From NCBI GenBank assembly GCA_028293745.1, contig JAQGOF010000227.1, positions 1-42,597 on the forward strand: DNA of 42,597 bases, in the 5' to 3' direction. Source of the DNA: Gammaproteobacteria bacterium. GTDB taxonomy: Bacteria > Pseudomonadota > Gammaproteobacteria > Steroidobacterales > Steroidobacteraceae. Made by a program: the position numbers and the translations under genes. Position 1 is the first letter of the stretch; every line of letters starts with the position of its first letter. Below the pieces are notes generated by a model. The model had not been told where the DNA came from. It made no database searches and saw nothing but the letters and a program-made list of their open reading frames with translations. Of the stretch, positions 32,916 to 40,523 are shown in pieces.

Positions 32916-34392
32916 AATTGAGCTCGTGGATACGTCGCTTCGCGATGGCAACCAGTGCCTCTGGGGGGCACTCGGAATTGACACTGCGAAGACATTGACG
33001 ATCGCTCCCGTCATGGATCGTGTTGGCTACAAGGCGATCGACTTCACTACCTCCACGCATATGGGCGTCGCTGTGCGCTACAAGCGCGAAGATCCGTGGG
33101 AGCGCATTCGGCTCATGGCGGCAGCCACCCCGCGCACGCCATTGCAGTTTATGTCGACGGGCTTTCGCTTCATATCCTGGGAGACCGCCAGCCCGGAATT
33201 CATGGCTCTGGCCTTCACGGTGCTCGCGCGCAACGGCATTCGCCGCTTCTGTCTCGCCGATCCGATGAACGATGCGGATTCGAACATCGCCTGCGCTCGA
33301 ATGGTGAAGCAGGGGGGCGGCGAGTACGTGATTGCAGCGCTGGTATTCACGCTCAGTCCCGTTCACGATGACGCCTACTACGCACAGAGGGCCCGCAGAC
33401 TCGCCTCGAGTCCGGATATCGATGCACTGTACGTCAAGGATCCTGGCGGCTTGCTGTCACCCAAACGGGCTGGCACCCTGATCCCGGCGATCAAGGCGCA
33501 AATCGGTCCGAAGCCTCTCGAGTTACATTCTCACTGCACGCTGGGATTGGGAGAGCTCCTGTACCTGGATGCTGTTGACTACGGCGTCAGCACGCTGCAA
33601 TGCGCGTCCGGCGCCACCGGTGACGGAATCTCAAATCCGCCTTCGGAGCGGATTGTTGCCAACTTGCGTGCGCTGGGTCATACGGTCCGCGTCGATACTG
33701 AAGCGTTGGCACAGGTCGCCGGCTACTTCACCCGAATTGCCGAGGCGGAGGGACTTCCCGCGGGAAAGCCGCAGGGATTCGATGCCGGCTATCTGCGTCA
33801 TCAATTGCCTGGTGGCATGATCGGGACCATGCGCCGGCAGCTCGCGGAGAGCCGCCTCTCCCACCTCGAAGGCGCGGTCATCGAAGAGTTGGGTCAGGTA
33901 CGCGAGGAGCTCGGCTGGCCGATTGTCATGACACCCTTTGCGCAGATCGTCATGACACAGGCATTCATGAATGTGACAGGCCGGGAGCGTTATGCGGTGG
34001 TTCCGGACGAGGTCATCCGCTACGCACTCGGGCGGTTCGGCAGACCTAACACGCCAATCGACGCGCGTGTGATGGACAGGATCGAATCCTTGCCCCGCAC
34101 GAAAGAGCTGCGTGCCGAGGCTCCCATGGCACCGCTCGGGGAACTGCGGAGGCAGCTGGGAGCGGGCCTTTCGGACGAGGAGTTTCTCCTTCGTGCGACC
34201 ATGCCGGCCAACCAGGTGGATGCCATGATTGCGGCAGGATCCGCCGTGCGCCACTACGATGCGGCGATTCAACCGGCCATGAGCCTCATCCGAACGTTGA
34301 CTGCAAGGCGTGACCTGACGCAGGTCTCGGTAGAGAAGCCTGGGTTTCGTCTGGAGCTGCGACGCACTACATCAGTAATTGCGCAGACATGA
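32908..34392 (+). CDS. Carboxyltransferase of pyruvate/oxaloacetate type (HMGL-like), stand-alone
   Basis: A 494-aa carboxyltransferase. It has an HMGL-like TIM barrel with DTSLRDGNQ (8-16), a YVKDPGG motif whose Lys is probably carbamylated and holds the metal (about 172-178), and LHSHCTLG as the metal-binding His pair near 210. The conserved PGG domain of pyruvate carboxylase and oxaloacetate decarboxylase alpha follows (HQLPGGMIGTMRRQL near 298, VTPF-like MTPFAQIV near 343). There is no C-terminal biotin domain, consistent with the separate carrier. Pyruvate-type transferases carboxylate an enolised methyl ketone, which fits carboxylation of the acetyl methyl of a phosphorylated hydroxyacetophenone to an aroylacetate. 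GTG 32908 has GGAGA upstream. The stop overlaps the HAD gene start (ATGA). Confidence 0.92.
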   Translation: MAEIELVDTSLRDGNQCLWGALGIDTAKTLTIAPVMDRVGYKAIDFTTSTHMGVAVRYKREDPWERIRLMAAATPRTPLQFMSTGFRFISWETASPEFMALAFTVLARNGIRRFCLADPMNDADSNIACARMVKQGGGEYVIAALVFTLSPVHDDAYYAQRARRLASSPDIDALYVKDPGGLLSPKRAGTLIPAIKAQIGPKPLELHSHCTLGLGELLYLDAVDYGVSTLQCASGATGDGISNPPSERIVANLRALGHTVRVDTEALAQVAGYFTRIAEAEGLPAGKPQGFDAGYLRHQLPGGMIGTMRRQLAESRLSHLEGAVIEELGQVREELGWPIVMTPFAQIVMTQAFMNVTGRERYAVVPDEVIRYALGRFGRPNTPIDARVMDRIESLPRTKELRAEAPMAPLGELRRQLGAGLSDEEFLLRATMPANQVDAMIAAGSAVRHYDAAIQPAMSLIRTLTARRDLTQVSVEKPGFRLELRRTTSVIAQT

Positions 34393-35213
34393 CGAGAATT
34401 GAAGGCTTCATGTTCGATGTGGATGGGACGCTGTTGCTGAGCGATCGCGCTCTCGGCAGCTATGAGGTGCTACCCGGAGCCGTCGAAGTGTTGGTTGCCC
34501 TGAAAGAGCGCTCTGTTCCGTTTGCGCTGCTCACCAACGGGAGTGCCTATCCACCTCAGGAACAGGCCGCCAAGCTGCGCAGGATCGGGCTGCCGGTTCA
34601 GGATTCGCAGATGGTCACGCCCTCCAGTGTGATGGCCGATTATGTGTCCGGGCTGGGAATGAAACGTGTGCTCGTCCTCGGTACCCGGGGTGTCGGGCAG
34701 GCCTTGAGAGACTCCGGGATCCAGACGGTCTACACCGGAGAGCCTGATGCCAGTCGGGTCGACGCTGTCTACGTGGGCTGGCATCCGGACTGCGGCATGA
34801 AGGACATCGAGGCTGCATGTGAGGCAATCTGGAACGGCGCGAAGCTTTACTCCGCCTCCGATGTACCATTCTTTGCAACCAAACAGGGGCGGACGATCGG
34901 TTATACGTTTGCGATTGTCGGTGCGATCCGGCGGCTGACCAAAGCCCGGGTTGTCGTTACCGGGAAACCATCGCTGCGCGCGTTGCGATTCGTCGCAAAC
35001 AGGCTCGGTGTCTCAGTGCGGAAAATGGGTGTCGTGGGAGACGATCCGCTCGTTGAAGCCGTGATGGCGCGGCGCGCAGGCGCCACGATGTTCGCTGTGA
35101 CGACGGGTACTACAACGCGCCAGGAGTGGTTGCAACAGCCGGCGATGCGCCGCCCGCATCGTATTCTCGACGCCCTCGGTGATCTGTTGAAGAGGGAAGG
35201 TGAGGTCTTCTGA
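34389..35213 (+). CDS. HAD-superfamily IIA (NagD-type) phosphatase
   Basis: A 274-aa HAD hydrolase. Motif I is FDVDGT (nucleophile D10, acid D12), motif II LLTNGS near 53-58, motif III Lys in VTGKPS near 197, and motif IV GDDPLVEA near 218. The C2 cap between motifs II and III assigns it to the NagD/4-nitrophenylphosphatase group. It ends the operon and overlaps the carboxyltransferase by 4 bases. In the acetovanillone pathways the matching phosphatase (AcvF as I recall) removes the phosphate from the phenol after carboxylation. A housekeeping role such as phosphoglycolate repair is less likely given the coupling. The stop abuts that of the convergent AraC gene. Confidence 0.92.
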   Translation: MTRIEGFMFDVDGTLLLSDRALGSYEVLPGAVEVLVALKERSVPFALLTNGSAYPPQEQAAKLRRIGLPVQDSQMVTPSSVMADYVSGLGMKRVLVLGTRGVGQALRDSGIQTVYTGEPDASRVDAVYVGWHPDCGMKDIEAACEAIWNGAKLYSASDVPFFATKQGRTIGYTFAIVGAIRRLTKARVVVTGKPSLRALRFVANRLGVSVRKMGVVGDDPLVEAVMARRAGATMFAVTTGTTTRQEWLQQPAMRRPHRILDALGDLLKREGEVF

Positions 35214-36176
35214 TCAGTGTTTTGATCGGCCGAGCGAGCTGCGGAATTGGAGCGGGGACTGCCCGAACCGCCGCCGGAAGCGGCGCGCGAAGTGACTTGG
35301 ATCCGAGAATCCGCAACGGACTGCGACTTCGGCCACGGGAAGATCGAACAACTGTGCGTCGCTCAACATTTCGCGCGCCCGCCCGAGACGCAATTCCATC
35401 AGCCGTTCGACAAACGTGGTGCGTGCTCTGGCAAACATGTAGTGCACACTGCGCGTGCAGATTCCGTGTTCGTCGGCGACTGCCATCGGTGACAGATCCG
35501 CCTCGTGCAAACGGTTCCGCAAAGTGCGCAGCAGCTGGTTGAAAAGGGTAGGGCGCTGCAACGATGCTTCGGGATCTGGTCCGATCGCCAATTTCAACAG
35601 CGTCGCGATGGTTTCTGCGATCTCCCCTCCCGGCAGGGCCACGTTGTCACTGATGTCAAGGCTCGCAACGGCAGCGCAGAGCGCGGAGCTCCAACCTCCC
35701 CCGTTGAAGAGCTGCGCTGCGTGACGCTCTGGCTGGGCAATCCACCGTCGCAGCCAATCGGCAGGCAACCGTAGCGCTACCGCCCTGGTAGGGTGTGGAC
35801 ATTCGAGCTCATACGGCTCCGTGCAGTCGATGAAGACGCATTCCCCCGGGCCGACGCGCACTTCACGCCCCAGCTGATGAAACCTTACCTGGCCGGCACG
35901 CAATTGCATCAGCATGAACATCGGCGTGTGCATGCGGGCAATCTTGGCTCTTGTTCGGCGGACCTGCTGTGTATCGGCCTCCAGGAAGTTAGCAGTCGCG
36001 GGGCCGAGATCGATCTGGTCGAGCGATGCGTGAAAGCGATCGCGCACCGGTGTATCGATTTCGAGCTCGAGAAATTGATCGCACACGGTGTCCACCCAGT
36101 AGGCAAGGGCCTCTGGTGGATCCACCTCGGCGGTGGACCAATGGCGTGGCGCTGGCGCTTCGAGTCGTACCCCCAT
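35214..36176 (-). CDS. AraC-family regulator (AraC-like ligand-binding domain plus C-terminal HTH)
   Basis: A 320-aa regulator. Residues 1-190 form a ligand domain of the kind found in NphR/FeaR-type proteins (MQLRAGQVRFHQLGREVRVGPGECVFIDCTEPYEL). The C-terminal 105 residues hold the double HTH: LSPMAVADEHGICTRSVHYMF and LPVAEVAVRCGFSDPSHFARRFRRRFGQSP. It is encoded between the phosphorylation/carboxylation operon (convergent) and the E1/E2 operon (same strand, 135 bases upstream). AraC proteins of this type usually activate aromatic or nitrile catabolism, so either operon could be a target. A 13-bp direct repeat lies upstream of its start codon. Confidence 0.92.
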   Translation of the reverse strand: MGVRLEAPAPRHWSTAEVDPPEALAYWVDTVCDQFLELEIDTPVRDRFHASLDQIDLGPATANFLEADTQQVRRTRAKIARMHTPMFMLMQLRAGQVRFHQLGREVRVGPGECVFIDCTEPYELECPHPTRAVALRLPADWLRRWIAQPERHAAQLFNGGGWSSALCAAVASLDISDNVALPGGEIAETIATLLKLAIGPDPEASLQRPTLFNQLLRTLRNRLHEADLSPMAVADEHGICTRSVHYMFARARTTFVERLMELRLGRAREMLSDAQLFDLPVAEVAVRCGFSDPSHFARRFRRRFGQSPLQFRSSLGRSKH

Positions 36177-36256
36177 CCTCGGACTCCTTCAGCAGCTGCA
36201 GGCAAATGCTGCCGTGGTACCGGGTTTTCTGCAACCTCGCTCCGCTGTCGCCTTAG

Positions 36257-36303
36257 TCAGCGGGTTACGAGCATCGTATGCCCAATATAATCAGCGGGTT
36301 ACG
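36257..36303. repeat. 13-bp direct repeat upstream of the AraC gene, candidate activator sites
   Basis: TCAGCGGGTTACG occurs identically at 36257-36269 and 36291-36303, a 34-base period of about three helical turns, on one DNA face. It is in the 135-base gap between the E1 beta gene end and the AraC start. AraC-type proteins commonly bind tandem direct repeats, so autoregulation is likely. An AT-rich stretch (CCAATATAAT) lies between the copies. Confidence 0.5.
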
Positions 36304-36311
36304 CCGGGACC

Positions 36312-37271
36312 CTACATCAATACTGCGCGAACCGCAGCAACGATGCGCGCCTCGTCCGGGATAACGTGGGCCTCGAGTGGCTCACTGTAGGGAATCGTCG
36401 TGTCAGCCGCAGTGACCTGCACGACCGGGGCCTTCAATGCTTTGAAGCGGTGCTCGGCGATGTCGGCGGCGATCATGGCAGTGACGGACGCGTGGCGGGT
36501 CGCCTGATCTACCAACACAACGCGCCCCGTCTTGTCGACGGATTTCAGGATCGTCTCGAGATCGAGCGGCGCAACGGTTCGGGGATCGATGACTTCCGCG
36601 CTGATCCCTTCTTTCGCGAGCATCTCAGCGGCAGCGAGCGCACGTGGCACCATCCAGCCTGTCGCAACAACCGTGACATCGCCACCGGCGCGGCGGACTT
36701 CGGCCTTACCGAACGGAACGAGGTACTCGCCGTCCGGAACTTCTCCCTGTTCCAGCGTGAGCATGTAGTGGTGCAGATACACAACCGGGTTGTCGTCCCT
36801 GATTGCAGTTGCCATCAGTCCCTTGGCATCTGCGGCGGTGGAGGGAATGACGACTTTGAGTCCCGGAACACCCATGAAAAGGGCAGTGAGCGAGCCGGTG
36901 TGCTGGCCTGCCCAGCCGCAGGTGAATCCGTAGCCGGCTTTGAGCACTAATGGGACCTTCACCTGTCCGCCCGACATGTAGCGAAATCGAGGCGCCTCAT
37001 TGACCACCTGGTCCATTGCTACGAGCATGAATTCCGCCATGTAGAGTTCCACGACCGGCCGCAAGCCGGCCATGGCGGCGCCTATGGCGATACCGATCTC
37101 CGCTGTTTCGGAAATAGGCGTGACACGCACGCGGTCCGCGCCATAGGCGGCCACGAACTCGTGATTCTCGGTCGTCGCGAGGTTCTGGCCGAAGTACAAC
37201 ACGTCAGGGTCGCGCCGCATTTCCTGGTGTATTCCCGCGTCAATTGCAGCGACATAGGGCATTTTCGCCAT
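36312..37271 (-). CDS. 2-Oxoacid/acetoin dehydrogenase E1 beta subunit (second pair)
   Basis: A 319-aa transketolase-like beta subunit of a thiamine-diphosphate E1. Family landmarks are ALDEE-like start (AIDAGIHQEMRRDPDVLYFGQNLA), PISETAEIGIAIGAAMAGLRPVVE near 52-75, RYMSGGQVKVPLVLKAGYG near 97, HTGSLTALFMGVPGLKVVIPSTAADAKGL near 120, and a C-terminal transketolase-C domain (VEVIDPRTVAPLDLETIL-like). GGGAG precedes ATG 37271. It lies 20 bases after its E1 alpha and ends the operon. Together they should decarboxylate a 2-oxo acid or cleave an acyloin. There is no second E2, so it probably shares the one encoded upstream. Confidence 0.93.
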   Translation of the reverse strand: MAKMPYVAAIDAGIHQEMRRDPDVLYFGQNLATTENHEFVAAYGADRVRVTPISETAEIGIAIGAAMAGLRPVVELYMAEFMLVAMDQVVNEAPRFRYMSGGQVKVPLVLKAGYGFTCGWAGQHTGSLTALFMGVPGLKVVIPSTAADAKGLMATAIRDDNPVVYLHHYMLTLEQGEVPDGEYLVPFGKAEVRRAGGDVTVVATGWMVPRALAAAEMLAKEGISAEVIDPRTVAPLDLETILKSVDKTGRVVLVDQATRHASVTAMIAADIAEHRFKALKAPVVQVTAADTTIPYSEPLEAHVIPDEARIVAAVRAVLM

Positions 37272-37291
37272 GACAGTCTCCCTTTTGCGGC

Positions 37292-38320
37292 CTACGCGAA
37301 GTTGTATTTGAGTGCAGACTCGACTTTGGGGAACGGGCTGTTGAGCGCGAACGTCACAGCCTCCTGCATCTCGCTTGCAACGCGCGAAGAGATCTCATCC
37401 GCCTTCGCGGCAGTGAGGATGCCGTTTTGAACCAGAGCGCCACGGAATCGCGGCACCGGGTCGCCACGCAACGCCGCTTCGTACTCTTCACGTTTGCCGA
37501 ACACGGTGATGGCTTCGTGCTCGGGATAGTGCAGCGGCACGCCCGGAGGCGCGATGATGTTGCCGTGCGCGGAAAGCCGGTACACCTTGGATTCCACGAG
37601 AGTTGGACCCTGACCCGCACGTGCACGCTCAATTGCTTCGCCGACGGTCTGGTAGACAGCCAGAGGATCTGTGCCATCCACGGTAACACCGGGCATCGCA
37701 TGCGCCTTCGCTTTTACGGCGAGCGGCTCTCCGGCCGCAGCACTCGCGTCCTCCTGTGCAGTGGTAGTTACAACGTTGTAGCCGTTGTTCTCCATTACGA
37801 ATACCACCGGGAGCTTCCAGAGCGAGGCGATGTTCAGTGTTTCATGGAATGCACCCTGTTTGGACGCGCCGTCACCGAAGAAGCTCAGGACGACATTGCC
37901 CTTTCTACGGATCTGTGCGCTCCACGCTGCGCCCGCGGCATGCGGGATGCCGGCGCCGACGATCCCGGACGTGCCAAGAAAGCCGCGCTTCACGTCAGTC
38001 AGATGCATGGATCCGCCGAGCCCTTTGCACAGCCCGTCTGCGCGTCCGTAGATCTCCGCCATCATGGCTTTGGGATCGCTGCCGAGAGCCAATGGATAAC
38101 CATGGCATCGATACGTGGCAAGGGCCGCATCGCCTTCACGAAAATGGCTGAGCGAGCCGACGATGGACGCCTCGGCGCCATCAGCGAGATGAGTATGGCC
38201 GCGGATCACTCCGGGATGATCGATGAACGTTCGTTTGACTCGTTCCTCGAAAGTTCGGATGCGCACCATCTGGGTGAACATCCAGATCTGCCGCTCGGCG
38301 TTGGGTGGCTGCAGGCTCAT
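37292..38320 (-). CDS. 2-Oxoacid/acetoin dehydrogenase E1 alpha subunit (second pair)
   Basis: A 342-aa thiamine-diphosphate E1 alpha. RIRTFEERVKRTF is near the N-terminus, then CHGYPLALG, GLCKGLGGSMHLTDVKRGFLGTSGIVGAGIPHAAGAAW near 97-130, and the ThDP/Mg motif FFGDGASKQGAFHETLNIASLWKLPVVFVMENN near 145-177. I chose ATG 38320, which has GAGGGG upstream; a longer frame to 38449 would overlap the TIM-barrel gene. It resembles AcoA-type subunits (no branched-chain phosphorylation loop). It follows the TIM-barrel gene by 20 bases and pairs with the beta subunit downstream. Confidence 0.93.
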   Translation of the reverse strand: MSLQPPNAERQIWMFTQMVRIRTFEERVKRTFIDHPGVIRGHTHLADGAEASIVGSLSHFREGDAALATYRCHGYPLALGSDPKAMMAEIYGRADGLCKGLGGSMHLTDVKRGFLGTSGIVGAGIPHAAGAAWSAQIRRKGNVVLSFFGDGASKQGAFHETLNIASLWKLPVVFVMENNGYNVVTTTAQEDASAAAGEPLAVKAKAHAMPGVTVDGTDPLAVYQTVGEAIERARAGQGPTLVESKVYRLSAHGNIIAPPGVPLHYPEHEAITVFGKREEYEAALRGDPVPRFRGALVQNGILTAAKADEISSRVASEMQEAVTFALNSPFPKVESALKYNFA

Positions 38321-38340
38321 GTGATCCCCTCGTGTGGAGT

Positions 38341-39243
38341 TTACGGTGACGTCCGTGATGCTCGTTCCGCTTCCCATTTCTCGCGCGCCGCCGTGACGAC
38401 TTGCCTCGTCTTCACAAACGCTTCCCTTGCTGCGGTTTCCAAAGGCCACTTGCGAATGTACTCGTTCAGCACTTCGACGCCGACGGGCCCGTCATAGCCC
38501 TGGGTCCAGAGCGCCTGAAGGAATGCGGCGATATCGAACTCTCCATCGCCAGGCAGAAGCCGCCTGTTCACGACGGAGTCATGCAAGTTCACCGGCATGG
38601 CCAGTGTGCCGTCGTTGATTTCGACGCCGAGCGGAATGTCGCGCCCGATCTTGCGCACGATTTCCTGCGGTTGCGTTCCGGTTCGTTGCAGATGCAGGTT
38701 ATCCAACATGATGCCGCCGTTTTTGGCACCAGAGCCACGGCAGATCGCAAGAACCTGGTCGAGCGAGGGCGCACGCGAGAACGGCGCCGGAAGCATTTCG
38801 AACAGTACGTTCGTACCGCGCTCCGCGGCTTGTCGACACAGCACGCCGAATTCCTCCGACATCGCAGGAACATCGGCGCAATCGTTGCCGAGATCGCCGA
38901 TCTTGATGTGACGCGCGGCGAGCCCTTCAGCCGCATCGAGCAGCAGCTTGCGGATGTCATCTGAAGCCACTCTGCGCTGGTCGGCGCAGAACCAGTCCAA
39001 CAGCCATTCGACTTCGACCTGCGTGATGCCATTGTCGTCCAGAATGCGCTTCATCTCCCGAAAGCTGTATTTCTTGAGGGTTTCGGCAATGTCGGCGTGC
39101 CAGAAGCCCATTGCGGTAAATCCAGCTTTCGCCGCGGTTTCAACGCGCACGCGGAAGTCGTGGAGGCAGCGTTGCTCGCCCATCGGGTCGGCCCCGACGG
39201 CAAGGGTCCAGTACGATCCGAGAAGTTGAACGTGCTGTGTCAT
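38341..39243 (-). CDS. Sugar-phosphate isomerase/epimerase-type TIM-barrel protein (AP endonuclease 2 family)
   Basis: A 300-aa xylose-isomerase-like TIM barrel. Metal-binding residues appear in the expected order: a Glu in VEVEWLLDWF near 77, HIKIGDLGND near 116, LFEMLPAP near 150, GIMLDNLHLQ near 180, EINDG near 213, and PVGVEVLNEYIRKWP near 270. The family covers isomerases, epimerases and dehydratases (IolE, hydroxypyruvate isomerase), so the reaction is open. ATG 39243 has AGAGG 10 bases upstream; a GTG at 39261 overlapping the E2 stop is the alternative. Lying between E2 and the second E1 pair, it probably makes or interconverts the substrate of one E1. Confidence 0.88.
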   Translation of the reverse strand: MTQHVQLLGSYWTLAVGADPMGEQRCLHDFRVRVETAAKAGFTAMGFWHADIAETLKKYSFREMKRILDDNGITQVEVEWLLDWFCADQRRVASDDIRKLLLDAAEGLAARHIKIGDLGNDCADVPAMSEEFGVLCRQAAERGTNVLFEMLPAPFSRAPSLDQVLAICRGSGAKNGGIMLDNLHLQRTGTQPQEIVRKIGRDIPLGVEINDGTLAMPVNLHDSVVNRRLLPGDGEFDIAAFLQALWTQGYDGPVGVEVLNEYIRKWPLETAAREAFVKTRQVVTAAREKWEAERASRTSP

Positions 39244-39257
39244 ATGTGTGCTGCCTC

Positions 39258-40502
39258 TCACTTCCAGCGCCAGGTGTCGCCTTCCAGGATTTCTACCAGA
39301 TACGCAAGGAAATCCGCAGCGAGGCGGCCATCGGCTACGCGGTGATCTGCGGTGAGCGTGAGTTGAGATATCGGCCTTGCTTGAATGGTGCCGTTCACGA
39401 TCACAATGCAGTCCCGCTGTCTGCCCACCGCGAGAATCGCCGATTGGGGTGGATTGATAATGGCATTGAAGCGATCCGGCCCCCGCGCACCGAGGTTCGA
39501 CAGACTGAACGTTGCTCCCTCCAACTCCTCGCGCTTCAGCTTGCCGTGTAGTGCACGTTCGACCGCCTCGCGGCGCAGGCGCGCCAGCTCAACGAGCCCG
39601 AATTGCTCAACGCTATGGAGCACGGGAACGAGCAAGCCATTCTCAACAGCAACCACCAGGCCGATATGCGCGCCGTTCGCCGGCACGATACGCGCGTCGG
39701 GCGAGTTCGGATCGCCCGAGAACGTGGCATTCAACCCCGGGAAAGAGAGCAGCGCGCGTGCTATGGCCTGCAGCAGGAAGTCGTTCACCGATGGTTTCGG
39801 TGCCCCCGCCGGCAGTTCCGCACAGAGCTTTGCGCGTTGCGCGTGGACCGCAGTCCAGTCAACGGCACGCTCGACCGTGAACTGTGGGACGGTGGCATTG
39901 CTCAATGTCATGGAGCGTGCGAGGGCACGTCGCATGCCGGATAGTGGCTGAGTGCCTGACGGGGATGAAGTGTCCGCCGCCTTCGCCTCGATCGCCCGGC
40001 GCACGTCGATCAACTGCACGCGTCCACGCGGCCCGGTTCCGGCAATTCGCCTGAGATCCACCGCATGCTCGGCGGCGACGCGCCGCGCCACTGGGGAGCT
40101 CTTCACGCGTTGGTTCGCGCTCTCCCCGTCGGCGCCATGCACTGGTGCCGACGGCAACCGGGATGCCGGTGCTGATGGTGCCGCCGCCGCCCCTGTTATT
40201 GGTGCCTTGCCCTGCGTCGATGCCGGCGCCGATACTGAACGCGCCACGCCTGTTTCCACCCCCTCGCTCTCGAGCCAACCAATCCGATCGCCGACGTGCG
40301 CCTCCTGATCCACGTCCAACAGGATTTCCACCAGCCGCCCACTGTGGGTCGACTCGATTTCAACAACCGACTTCTCCGTCTCGAGCTCGAGCAACGGCTC
40401 TCCCTCCTTCACCACATCACCGACGCTCTTCAGCCAGCGGACGAGCCGGGCGTTCTCCATCACCAGGCCGACTTTGGGAATCTCCAGTGCCACCAACGCC
40501 AC
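39258..40502 (-). CDS. Dihydrolipoamide acyltransferase (E2)
   Basis: A 414-aa E2. The N-terminal lipoyl domain has the lipoylated K44 in ELETEKSVVEIES. An Ala/Pro/Ser linker (about 90-130) follows, then the peripheral-subunit-binding domain (SSPVARRVAAEHAVDLRRIAGTGPRGRV, about 135-165). The CAT domain ends with the catalytic LTLTADHRVADG near 385-395. It accepts acyl groups from E1 and passes them to CoA. It lies 21 bases after the first E1 beta. There is no E3 (lipoamide dehydrogenase) in the window, so E3 must come from elsewhere. It has a single lipoyl domain, as in acetoin and branched-chain complexes. Confidence 0.94.
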   Translation of the reverse strand: MALVALEIPKVGLVMENARLVRWLKSVGDVVKEGEPLLELETEKSVVEIESTHSGRLVEILLDVDQEAHVGDRIGWLESEGVETGVARSVSAPASTQGKAPITGAAAAPSAPASRLPSAPVHGADGESANQRVKSSPVARRVAAEHAVDLRRIAGTGPRGRVQLIDVRRAIEAKAADTSSPSGTQPLSGMRRALARSMTLSNATVPQFTVERAVDWTAVHAQRAKLCAELPAGAPKPSVNDFLLQAIARALLSFPGLNATFSGDPNSPDARIVPANGAHIGLVVAVENGLLVPVLHSVEQFGLVELARLRREAVERALHGKLKREELEGATFSLSNLGARGPDRFNAIINPPQSAILAVGRQRDCIVIVNGTIQARPISQLTLTADHRVADGRLAADFLAYLVEILEGDTWRWK

Positions 40503-40523
40503 TCGTGTTCTCCTGGCTGCGAC

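Noticed and set aside
37427..38497. Open frame of 356 codons on the plus strand
   Set aside because: It is antisense to an unmistakable E1 alpha subunit. The same holds for 41495-42364 opposite the other E1 alpha.
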